Shown here one piece after another: positions 16,441 through 23,950 of a stretch of 58,896 nucleotides of DNA. Position numbers and translations under genes: made by a program. Source of the stretch: CAZGVV01 sp964529155 (lineage in GTDB: Bacteria > Pseudomonadota > Alphaproteobacteria > Rickettsiales > SXRF01); the NCBI GenBank assembly GCA_964529155.1, contig CAZGVV010000002.1, positions 1-58,896 on the forward strand, written 5' to 3'. Positions within the stretch are counted from its first letter, which is position 1. Every line of letters starts with the position of its first letter. The notes under the pieces were generated by a model. That model was not told the origin of the DNA. It was given only the letters and a program-made list of their open reading frames with translations, and searched no databases.

Positions 16441-16462
16441 ACTGTCAACAAACTGTCACATT
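16441..16462 (+). promoter_or_regulatory. Direct-repeat element upstream of second virB2
   Basis: ACTGTCA at 16441-16447 and ACTGTCACATT at 16452-16462, an 11-base period. Twenty of 22 bases match the element at 2448-2469 before the other virB2 gene. A palindromic GGTATACC at 16468-16475 follows immediately and could hold a -10 box (TATACC). The element is about 100 bases before the virB2 start codon. A regulator shared by both pilin genes is the simplest reading. Confidence 0.5.
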
Positions 16463-16485
16463 AATCTGGTATACCTTAATTTGTG

Positions 16486-16551
16486 AGGGGATATTCCCCT
16501 ACAGTCCATGCCCGATTTCGGGCGTGTGTAATGTACAACTACTGTTAACAG
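16486..16551 (+). promoter_or_regulatory. Structured 5' leader of virB2
   Basis: Three compact inverted repeats lie in series: AGGGGA-TAT-TCCCCT (16486-16500), GCCCG-ATTT-CGGGC (16510-16523) and the palindrome CTGTTAACAG (16542-16551). The last abuts the GAAGGAAG ribosome binding site before ATG 16565. They could stabilise an abundant pilin mRNA or control its translation. No known riboswitch class was recognised. Confidence 0.4.
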
Positions 16552-16564
16552 AAGGAAGACAATC

Positions 16565-16948
16565 ATGTCTGATACAACCCTCGTTTCAAAGCGCAAAGGC
16601 TTGGCGATGTCCTGGCAATTGTGCGCGGTTATGCTTGTTGCCGCTACGGTAATGATGCTGCCGTCTCTCTCTTTCGCAAGTAACGATACTCCAATCGGTG
16701 CAATTTATTGCTTGGTGGCCAAATGGTTCACCGGCAACACCGGTAAGGGTATTGCCACAATCGCCGTAACCATCATCGGTATCGGTGCATTGCTGGGTAA
16801 AGTATCCTGGGGTATGGCGCTTATCGTCGGCCTCGGTATCGCTTTGGTGTTCGGCGGCGCGGCATTGGTCGACGCTATCTTCACCGGCACCGGCAACACA
16901 GCGGCTGTTTGCACCACGAGCATTACGTTCGGTAACTTCGGTCGCTAA
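16565..16948 (+). CDS. virB2: VirB2/TrbC family T4SS major pilin (paralogue 2)
   Basis: A 127-aa pilin precursor of the type IV secretion system. The start ATG 16565 has GAAGGAAG six bases upstream. A long leader (residues 1-39) contains LCAVMLVAATVMMLPSLSFA with likely cleavage before SNDTPI. The mature part has the two VirB2 helices: GIATIAVTIIGIGALLG, then KVSWGMALIVGLGIALVFGGAAL. Cys near both ends of the mature chain (AIYCLV and AAVCTT) match those of paralogue 1. The gene has its own regulatory element and leader upstream and a strong terminator 10 bases downstream, so it is probably a single-gene transcript made at higher level than the rest of the machine. VirB3, which normally follows VirB2, is absent. 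Confidence 0.9.
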   Translation: MSDTTLVSKRKGLAMSWQLCAVMLVAATVMMLPSLSFASNDTPIGAIYCLVAKWFTGNTGKGIATIAVTIIGIGALLGKVSWGMALIVGLGIALVFGGAALVDAIFTGTGNTAAVCTTSITFGNFGR

Positions 16949-16958
16949 TGGCTAAATG

Positions 16959-16991
16959 AAACAGCCGGGGCTAGACCCCCGGCTGTTTTTT
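16959..16991 (+). terminator. Rho-independent terminator after virB2
   Basis: AAACAGCCGGGG at 16959-16970 pairs with CCCCGGCTGTTT at 16977-16988 around a six-base loop, and the T run extends to 16991. It separates the pilin transcript from virB4 downstream, which therefore needs its own promoter or read-through. Confidence 0.92.
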
Positions 16992-17035
16992 CTATAATGT
17001 AACCTTATTCTTGATATAACCCATGTTTATCCTTT

Positions 17036-19378
17036 GTGTTTTTGAAATTCCGCAATTCCAGCGATAAACATTCCTCTGCACAGGTTGCGGGGAAAGCTCC
17101 CGCCTTTACCCAAGCTGATTTTCTTCCCTTTGCCTATCATTTAGACGCACATACCCTGCTCACCAAAAATGGTGAATTGCTGCAAATACTGCGTATTGCG
17201 ACCGATGCCGAAGGGCGCGATTATGAGGCGGGAAACGGCCAGGCGTTGCTACGGGAAACGTTGCGTTCCACGGTAATGGAGCATGCAGCGTCAGAAGCAT
17301 ATGCATTTTGGATTCACACCGTGCGTAGACGTGCGCCGATTCCGCATATTCCGGCATTTTCCGAACCGGCCGCGCAGGCGCTGCATGCGGATTGGCAAAA
17401 AGCCCACCCCTGGACACATAGTTACCGCAATGAAGTATATATTTCTATTTTGCAACGCGGGCAGACCGCAGATCTATTTAATATTCATGATTTCAAGCAG
17501 GGGCTTTTGCCAGGTCGGCATCGGCATTACCGACAGGATTTCGTTGAGCGATCTCAGTTGCAGTTAGAGCAGGTGGTAACGGCGGTCATGCGTACATTTT
17601 CTTCGCAGTTTCAGGCGGAGCGTTTAAGTATCGTTGAGCGTGAACACATCGCGTATTCTGAGCCGCTTGAGTTTTTACATTTTCTGGTCAATCTGGAATC
17701 GGCGTCGATGCCGGTTACCGATATGGATATCTCGCGTCAGCTGGCGACGCATGAACTGACGTTCGGTTTTGATGCGATGGAAAGTCGGCTAGATGCAAAA
17801 AACCGGCGTTTTGGCGCGATGCTGTCGCTTAAAGGGTGCCCGGAATTGCCGGTGCATGCGCTGGATCGCTGCCTGCAATTGCCGGAAGAATATATCATCA
17901 CGCAAACAGTGGGGTTTTTGCCGGCTGATAAGGCACTCAAACAGCAGGAAAATATTCGTGATATGCTGGAAACCAGCCCGGATGATACGATTTTGAATGC
18001 ATCGGGTTTATCGGCCATGCTAAGCGGGCTGGAAGAGCATCCGGCGGATTTTGCCGAACAGCATACCAGCATCCTTATCATTCGCGATATTTATTCCACA
18101 CTGGACGAGTCCGTGGGCCGCATGCAGCAGGCGTTTAGTACGCTGGGACTAATTACGGTGCGCGAAGATATTATGCTGGAAGAGGCGTTCTGGGCACAAC
18201 TGCCGGGGAATTTTGAATTCATCCGCCGCCAATCGACGATTCCATCCCTGCGGATGGCGGGTTTTGCGCGGTTGAATTATTTCCCTTGTGGTGAGGAAAA
18301 AAGCCCGTGGGGCGGCGCGGTTGCGGTATTGCCGACAACATTGGAAACGCCGTATGCTTTTCATTTTCATGTCGGCGACAATGGCCACAGTGCGCTGTTG
18401 GATTTCAACAGCTTTACTGACGCGCGTGGTGCGATACTCACGAATTTTCTGGCGGCATCGACTCGGCAATATGGCGGTCGGCTTATCGTGCTTGACCGCC
18501 ATTTCAGCGCGCGGCCATTGGTGCAATCGCTTGGTGGGCATTACAGCCAATTAACACCGGGCAGGGGCGCGGCGGGGGTGGAATTAAACCCGTTATCGCT
18601 GCCGGATTCACCGCGCAACCGGGCGTTTTTAACGGCGTGGCTTAGTCATTTCGTGGCATCGGATGCATTGCCGTCTGCGGCGTTGCGGGACATATTAGAC
18701 CAGGGGCTGGCAGAAATATTTTCTCTGGCTCCTGCAGAACGCAATCTCGGGCGTGCACGTGCCCATCCGGTGCTTGTCACCGCCATTATGCATGACGACG
18801 CTGCCGTGTTCAGTAAAGGCGTTGACACACTGGATTTTTCCGGAGCGGTGGTGGGCATGGATGTAAGCAGTTTAATGACGCACCCGACAATGGCGTTGCC
18901 GGTATTTTCGTATTTACTGCATCGCTTGATTATGACGCTGGACGGCGCGCCTACCTTGATCGTGCTGCATGAAGCGTGGGATATGCTGGACAATGATTTC
19001 TTCGCGGCGCGTATCGTAAGCCTGCTCGATATGCTTACGCGCAATAACGCGGCGCTTTTATTTACAACCCGGCACTTTGCCGAGCATGCCGATAGTTATT
19101 TTACCCAGGAATTATTGCCGCATCTGTCCACGACGCTTATTCTGCCGGATGACATCGCCACCGATTATATGCCCTCCGTACTTGGCCTGTCGGCGCAGCA
19201 GGAACAAAATTTATCACGCCTGGAACGGCAAAAAGGCGAGTTTTTGGTGCGGCACGGAGTGGAAACGGTAGCCTGCGCGCTGCCGCTCAATGGATTGGAT
19301 ATGCATTTACCCTTATTATCCGGTGATACCACGGCGCTGCGTCTGGCACAGATCCGCACGCGGGGGGATTATGCATAG
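17036..19378 (+). CDS. virB4: VirB4 family T4SS ATPase homologue with degenerate nucleotide-binding motifs
   Basis: VirB4/CagE-type protein of 780 aa. The N-terminal VirB4 domain (about 25-400) is recognisable (QFQAERLSIVER, LSLKGCPELPVHALD). The C-terminal RecA-like domain begins at LETPYAFHFHVGDNGH (about 436-451). Where VirB4 proteins carry GPTGSGKT, this protein reads DFNSFTDARG (about 456-465), so the P-loop Gly residues and Lys are gone. The Walker B region, normally LDEAW, reads IVLHEAWDML (His645-Glu646). ATP hydrolysis is therefore unlikely. As I recall, rvh-type systems of Rickettsiales have two VirB4 copies, one of them degenerate; this is probably that second copy, and an intact VirB4 should lie elsewhere. 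GTG 17036 is the only plausible start after an in-frame stop at 17012; no good ribosome binding site is visible. It overlaps virB6 by eight bases. Confidence 0.85.
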   Translation: MFLKFRNSSDKHSSAQVAGKAPAFTQADFLPFAYHLDAHTLLTKNGELLQILRIATDAEGRDYEAGNGQALLRETLRSTVMEHAASEAYAFWIHTVRRRAPIPHIPAFSEPAAQALHADWQKAHPWTHSYRNEVYISILQRGQTADLFNIHDFKQGLLPGRHRHYRQDFVERSQLQLEQVVTAVMRTFSSQFQAERLSIVEREHIAYSEPLEFLHFLVNLESASMPVTDMDISRQLATHELTFGFDAMESRLDAKNRRFGAMLSLKGCPELPVHALDRCLQLPEEYIITQTVGFLPADKALKQQENIRDMLETSPDDTILNASGLSAMLSGLEEHPADFAEQHTSILIIRDIYSTLDESVGRMQQAFSTLGLITVREDIMLEEAFWAQLPGNFEFIRRQSTIPSLRMAGFARLNYFPCGEEKSPWGGAVAVLPTTLETPYAFHFHVGDNGHSALLDFNSFTDARGAILTNFLAASTRQYGGRLIVLDRHFSARPLVQSLGGHYSQLTPGRGAAGVELNPLSLPDSPRNRAFLTAWLSHFVASDALPSAALRDILDQGLAEIFSLAPAERNLGRARAHPVLVTAIMHDDAAVFSKGVDTLDFSGAVVGMDVSSLMTHPTMALPVFSYLLHRLIMTLDGAPTLIVLHEAWDMLDNDFFAARIVSLLDMLTRNNAALLFTTRHFAEHADSYFTQELLPHLSTTLILPDDIATDYMPSVLGLSAQQEQNLSRLERQKGEFLVRHGVETVACALPLNGLDMHLPLLSGDTTALRLAQIRTRGDYA

Positions 19379-20873
19379 GCGGCTGCTTGTCGCGCTGGTG
19401 GCGCTGTTCAGCCCGGCGGCGGCATGGGCGTTTGGTTGTGTATCCGGTGCGCCGCAGGGATTTCTATTTGATACGGCGGGGTGTCGCGTTACCGGTATTT
19501 TTTCCGGGCTGATGTGCAATGTGGAGAGTCTGCTCAGCACTATTTTAAGCGCCATTTATTGCGGCGTTCAGGCAACCCTCATGGGGCCGCTGGAAGTGGC
19601 GATTACCGTGTATATCATGGTGTTTGGCATTCAGTTTATGCTGGGTTATGTGGAAGCGCCGCTGGCGGAGGGATTGCAGCGGATTATCAAAATTGGCCTG
19701 GTGTGGATTTTTGCGACCAATTCCGCCTGGGGCATTGGTATTGCCTATACATTTTTCTTCTCCGCCATGCAAACCGGTATTGGCTGGATGCTGAAGCTCG
19801 TGACCAATACGGGGATGAATAATACCGGTTCCGCCTTTGCATATATGGACCAGTTAGTGGCCAATATTTTAAGTGGGCCGCTGACCATGCAGGGAGCGGC
19901 GCTGGGGGGATTGATTGCCTCGCTCTCATGGTTTTTGCCGCCGATTGGATTTTTATTTGCCTATTTTACCGGCACGTCGCTGATGGTGTTGATTCGGGCG
20001 TTGCTGGCGTATTTGCTGGGCATCAGTGTGATTGCGTTTTTGATGACGATGAGCCCGTTGTTTTTCAGCCTGGCGTTGTTTAAAGCCACGCGGCAATTCT
20101 TTGAAGATTGGCTGCGCTACATGGTCTCCTTGTCCCTGCAGGTGGTGCTGGTATTTGGCGGGCTGGCGCTATGGTTTTTGGTGGTGGGGGGGCTTGCCAA
20201 TACGTTTTTCACGGCACTGGCCAGCATGATCGTGCCGGTAAAAATGATCGCAACCGTAGGCGCGGTGCGGGTGCTGGTGGATGATTGGGGTATTTGTTAC
20301 CCGGGGCTTGCCTGCCCTATCATGCCGTCGCAATTGGTGGAGCAGGGGCAATTTATCTGGTTTTTGATGACCAATCTGATTGCGCTGTGCATTACGGTGT
20401 ATTGTTTTAATGAATTAATGAAACAGATGCCGAATCTGGCGCGGCAATTGGCGGGGCCTGCGTATGCGCCGATGCTTGGGGGGGATGCCAGCGGCATGGG
20501 CAGCGCACGGCAGTTGATGCCGTCAGGAAGCGTGAATTTCCCCGGTATGTCACAGCTAACCGATGCCGGTAACCGGGCGCGTGATGGCTTCTTTGGCCAA
20601 CGTGGCGGTCTGGTGCCAGCGGCACGGAATTTCTTTGGCGTGGGCAACAGCCATGCCGAGGAAGATGGTGAGTTACAGATGAGTCAGCTGAGAAACGGTG
20701 CTCAGAACCTCATTCAGGAGGCCGAGGCGAAGCTGATTACCGCCGATGCGGCCACGCGCGGCAAATTACAACCGCAGATCGACGCATTGCGCGAAGCGGC
20801 GCGATCCAGCAACCGTGAGGTGTTGATACAGACGATGGAGAATGTAAACCGGTCCTTAGCTTCTTTACGATGA
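19371..20873 (+). CDS. virB6: VirB6/TrbL family T4SS inner-membrane protein
   Basis: Polytopic inner-membrane component of the T4SS translocation channel. I take ATG 19371 (overlapping the end of virB4), because it gives a clear signal peptide MHRRLLVALVALFSPAAAWA and has a GGGGGG ribosome binding site; the frame is open further upstream to 19290 but that part has no family character. The 500-aa protein has hydrophobic segments at about 55-75, 82-100 and 105-125, and a central cluster (around 180-300) including LIRALLAYLLGISVIAFLM and FEDWLRYMVSLSLQVVLVFGGLALWFLVVGG (described in part). The C-terminal 130 residues are hydrophilic, with a possible coiled coil (LIQEAEAKLITADAATRGKL). Rickettsiales often encode several very large VirB6 proteins; this one is of ordinary size. 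Cys residues after the signal peptide suggest periplasmic disulfides. Confidence 0.85.
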   Translation: MHRRLLVALVALFSPAAAWAFGCVSGAPQGFLFDTAGCRVTGIFSGLMCNVESLLSTILSAIYCGVQATLMGPLEVAITVYIMVFGIQFMLGYVEAPLAEGLQRIIKIGLVWIFATNSAWGIGIAYTFFFSAMQTGIGWMLKLVTNTGMNNTGSAFAYMDQLVANILSGPLTMQGAALGGLIASLSWFLPPIGFLFAYFTGTSLMVLIRALLAYLLGISVIAFLMTMSPLFFSLALFKATRQFFEDWLRYMVSLSLQVVLVFGGLALWFLVVGGLANTFFTALASMIVPVKMIATVGAVRVLVDDWGICYPGLACPIMPSQLVEQGQFIWFLMTNLIALCITVYCFNELMKQMPNLARQLAGPAYAPMLGGDASGMGSARQLMPSGSVNFPGMSQLTDAGNRARDGFFGQRGGLVPAARNFFGVGNSHAEEDGELQMSQLRNGAQNLIQEAEAKLITADAATRGKLQPQIDALREAARSSNREVLIQTMENVNRSLASLR

Positions 20874-20960
20874 GGTAAAGTTTTTTACGTTAACTAGGGG
20901 AAGAACTGGCTTGAATTAACGGCTAATTTACCAATATCTCCGTATAGTTTAGTTGTCTTA

Positions 20961-21695
20961 GTGGATGTGCGCGCAACGAAACGCGCGGTTACAGCGTTTT
21001 TTTATGAGTGGGAACTGTGCGTGATTGGTGCCAGAAAAAATAGAAAAGTTAAACCGGAGCCGCAAAGCTGGTATCGCGACCGGTATCAGCACGTGTTGGT
21101 GCAACGCAAGCTGTTATCATTATTTACCATCCTGTCACTCGGCGCAACGCTGGTGATGGCGGTGGTTATGACACAGCTTATTCCATTGAAAAGCATTGAG
21201 CCCTACGTCATTCAGATCGACGCGAAAAGTGGCCGCACCGAGATGGTGGACCCGCTTTCGGCCAGTGAGCTTACGACCAATCAAGTGGTGAATAATTATT
21301 TCCTGGTGCAGTATTTACGGGCACGCGAAGGGTATTCCTCGGCGGATATTTTATATAATTATAACCTGGTTCGCCTGATGTCCGACGCCAATGTATACCG
21401 CGAATTCTCGCAATGGGCTGATCCGAATAATGCGTCCAGCAATATGGCGCGGCTCGGTATGCTTGGCATGCGCAGCGTGAAAATTAAATCCATTACCTAC
21501 ATCAGCCCAAAAGTGGCGCAGATTCGCCTGATGATTTCAGAAACCAATAAAACGCCACAGGCGATTGAATATAACCGTATCGTGTTGATTAATTTCGAAT
21601 ACGCGAAAATGACGCTTTCTACGGAAGAGCGCTATGCAAACCCGCTTGGGTTTCATGTGACGATGTATCAAATTAATGAGGACGTGCCGTCATGA
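20961..21695 (+). CDS. virB8: VirB8 family T4SS inner-membrane scaffold
   Basis: Bitopic core protein of the T4SS inner-membrane complex. The N-terminal cytoplasmic part ends in the family segment SWYRDRYQHVLVQRKLL. A membrane helix follows (LFTILSLGATLVMAVVMTQLIPL, about 58-80), then the periplasmic NTF2-like VirB8 domain with EPYVIQIDAKSGRTEMVDPLSASELT and an Asn-Asn-Tyr-Phe-x-x-Gln-Tyr sequence. The end, FEYAKMTLSTEERYANPLGFHVT, is highly typical. The listed start is GTG 20961; GTG 21021 (IGARKNRK) gives a 224-residue form closer to usual VirB8 length, and neither has a strong ribosome binding site. virB9 overlaps the end by four bases. Confidence 0.92.
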   Translation: MDVRATKRAVTAFFYEWELCVIGARKNRKVKPEPQSWYRDRYQHVLVQRKLLSLFTILSLGATLVMAVVMTQLIPLKSIEPYVIQIDAKSGRTEMVDPLSASELTTNQVVNNYFLVQYLRAREGYSSADILYNYNLVRLMSDANVYREFSQWADPNNASSNMARLGMLGMRSVKIKSITYISPKVAQIRLMISETNKTPQAIEYNRIVLINFEYAKMTLSTEERYANPLGFHVTMYQINEDVPS

Positions 21696-22603
21696 TGACA
21701 CGTTATGCGCTGCTGGCGGTATTACTGTGTGTGCTGCTAGTGGCGGCAACGCCTGTGCGCGCGGATTTGCTAGAGGAAATGGGGGCATCTACTGATGGCC
21801 GCATCCGTATGCTTACCTATAATCCGAACCAGGTGTACAGCATAACCACGCGCATTGGCTATCAAACCTATATTGAGTTTTCAGCCCAGGAAGAAATCCA
21901 AACTATTTCCATTGGCGAACGCAGCTATTGGCAGTTGATTCCGGCGGGAAATCGCTTGTTCTTGCGACCGATGCGCCCGGATGTGGCAACGAATATGACG
22001 GTGATTACGAACCGTTATGCGTATCAGTTTGATGTTTCCTCCGCACCGGAAGAAGAGGAAAGCGCACCCAAGGAAACGAAGGATGTGAAAGATACAAAAG
22101 ATACAAAAGAAAGCGATAATGCAGGTAAGTCGAATGATGGTGTTCGCAAACGCGTAGCAGCGCGCGCGCTGAGCAAAGTGGTGTATGTGGCGCGTTTTGT
22201 GTATCCGGAGCCGCCAAAGCCGAAACCCATGGTCATGCCAGCGTCTATGCCGGCGCTTGTTATGGCGCAACCGCAGCCTGTTGCACCCATTGTGCTCACC
22301 CCTCCTGCCCCGGCACTGAAACCTGAATCAGCTCGGAATTATTTATACAGTACCGGTGGAGCGCAGGCGTCCGCGCCCTATGAAGTGTTTGATGATGGTA
22401 AGACCACTTATTTCCGTTATAAAGACCCGAATTATCCTATGCCGCGTGTGGCGATGCTGGACGAGGGCGGCCATGAAACGCCATTTGCGGTCTACACCAG
22501 CAATGGCTACTTCGCTGTAAATACGGTGGCGCCTGTCTTATTATTACGTTCACAAGGTGATACGGTGTTTGTGTATAATGAATCGCTGGCGCCGCACCCA
22601 TAA
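21692..22603 (+). CDS. virB9: VirB9 family T4SS outer-membrane complex protein
   Basis: Component of the VirB7-VirB9-VirB10 outer-membrane core. The 303-aa precursor has a signal peptide (MMTRYALLAVLLCVLLVAATPVRA). The N-terminal VirB9 domain (about 30-120) has RIRMLTYNPNQVYSITTRIGYQ, TYIEFSAQEEI and WQLIPAGNRLFLRP, and the C-terminal domain (about 215-300) ends PFAVYTSNGYFAVNTVAPVLLLRSQGDTVFVYNE (quoted here as one conserved region). Between them is an unusual linker: a Lys/Asp-rich near-repeat (KDVKDTKDTKESD, residues 131-143) and then a Pro-rich stretch. No VirB7 lipoprotein gene is present nearby. It overlaps virB8 by four bases; virB10 starts 12 bases after its stop. Confidence 0.93.
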   Translation: MMTRYALLAVLLCVLLVAATPVRADLLEEMGASTDGRIRMLTYNPNQVYSITTRIGYQTYIEFSAQEEIQTISIGERSYWQLIPAGNRLFLRPMRPDVATNMTVITNRYAYQFDVSSAPEEEESAPKETKDVKDTKDTKESDNAGKSNDGVRKRVAARALSKVVYVARFVYPEPPKPKPMVMPASMPALVMAQPQPVAPIVLTPPAPALKPESARNYLYSTGGAQASAPYEVFDDGKTTYFRYKDPNYPMPRVAMLDEGGHETPFAVYTSNGYFAVNTVAPVLLLRSQGDTVFVYNESLAPHP

Positions 22604-22615
22604 GATGAGCATGCC

Positions 22616-23950
22616 ATGACCCCAACCGCAGAAGACGGCAACAAACCACCGGAATTTACTAATCCCTACCAGCAACCGCCGGGTGGGGGTGAGCCGCCGT
22701 ATGCGTCCGGCATGTCCGAAGAAGAAATAGACGAAGCGCTGGAGCGCAACCGCCCGACCATTTCATCGGGTGCGACAAAATTGTTGATCTTCGTATTTGG
22801 CGGGATGAGCCTTATTATCTTTATACTATACCAGCTTTTTTACAGCGGCAGTAGCAGCACAAAAGAAACGGCTGGCGATAAAAAAGAAACACTGACGGCC
22901 AATGTGCCGGCTGATTCCATTAACGCGCCGCCGCCCGCGACATCATTGACCCCGGTTACTGCACCGCCACCGCCACCGCCGTTGCCACCTGAACCGCCAC
23001 CACCACCACCTCCGCCACCTTTGACACCCGATACGAGCAGTGGGACCACGAACGGCACTGGTGCATCGGCTGCCGATAATCCTGCGCCCACTCTTCCAAA
23101 TGTCGCTTCGAGCAATAAATTATTGAATTTCGATGATAAGGAAATGCAAAAGCGCCTGCGCTCAGGAATCATGGTGGTGGAGAATGAAAAAGCAACGCGC
23201 AGCCAGATAGAGACCGAGCAAAAGGCGCATGATGCGCTGAATTCCAGCGACAGCAACCGTTCGTTCTCAGACAAAGTGCTCGATACAAAAACCGATAAAG
23301 TATCGACTACGCATATGCTGAATCTGGATCATACCATTGCCCAGGGGAAAATTATTGAAGCGGTGCTGGAGAGTGCGGTAAATACCGATCTGCCGGCGCC
23401 CATCCGGGCGATTGTAAGCCGTGATGTCTATGCCGAATCAGGCCGCCGGGTCATGATTCCCAAAGGTTCGCGCTTGATCGGTCAATATAATACCGACGTA
23501 TTGCGTGGGCAGGCGCGGGTATTCATTGTGTGGACACGTGTATTGGAGCCAGACGGGACGGACGTGGCGATTGGCTCGCCCGGCGTGGATGCGCTGGGCC
23601 GTGGCGGTATTTCCGCGGTGGTGGACAACAAGTTCATGAATCTGTTTTCTACGGCGCTACTTAACAGTGTGCTTTCCATAGGCACCGCCATTGCAACAAA
23701 CGGGCTAACCCATAATAATTCGGTAAGCACCACTGCAACGCCTTACGGTACGACGACGACCGGTTCGGTGGGGGCAACCGCGGCAGGCCAATCCATTCAG
23801 CAATTCGGAAGCGCTACCCAGGGCATTATTCAGGATCTTATCGACCTGCGGCCCACACTTAGCGTGGACCAGGGTACACGCATCAACGTATTTGTTAACC
23901 GTGATGTATATTTCCCAGAGGGTGGCAATGCTACGCCGCTGGTTCAGTAA
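22616..23950 (+). CDS. virB10: VirB10 family T4SS channel protein
   Basis: Spans inner and outer membranes in the T4SS core and senses energy from the cytoplasmic ATPases. The 444-aa protein has a cytoplasmic N-terminus (1-60), a membrane helix (LLIFVFGGMSLIIFILYQLF, about 60-79) and a periplasmic Pro-rich arm (about 105-145, long runs of Pro). The C-terminal TrbI/VirB10 barrel (about 225-440) has TIAQGKIIEAVLESAVNTDL, GRRVMIPKGSRLIGQYN, VFIVWTRVLEPDG and RINVFVNRDVYFP at the end. The antenna loop of the outer-membrane channel lies around residues 350-395 (Thr/Ser/Gly-rich). The stop and the next start share a base (TAATG), so translation of virB11 is coupled. Confidence 0.95.
   Translation: MTPTAEDGNKPPEFTNPYQQPPGGGEPPYASGMSEEEIDEALERNRPTISSGATKLLIFVFGGMSLIIFILYQLFYSGSSSTKETAGDKKETLTANVPADSINAPPPATSLTPVTAPPPPPPLPPEPPPPPPPPPLTPDTSSGTTNGTGASAADNPAPTLPNVASSNKLLNFDDKEMQKRLRSGIMVVENEKATRSQIETEQKAHDALNSSDSNRSFSDKVLDTKTDKVSTTHMLNLDHTIAQGKIIEAVLESAVNTDLPAPIRAIVSRDVYAESGRRVMIPKGSRLIGQYNTDVLRGQARVFIVWTRVLEPDGTDVAIGSPGVDALGRGGISAVVDNKFMNLFSTALLNSVLSIGTAIATNGLTHNNSVSTTATPYGTTTTGSVGATAAGQSIQQFGSATQGIIQDLIDLRPTLSVDQGTRINVFVNRDVYFPEGGNATPLVQ

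Noticed and set aside
22840..23274. Gly-rich minus-strand frame inside virB10
   Set aside because: It mirrors the Pro-rich arm of VirB10, whose codons give Gly on the opposite strand.
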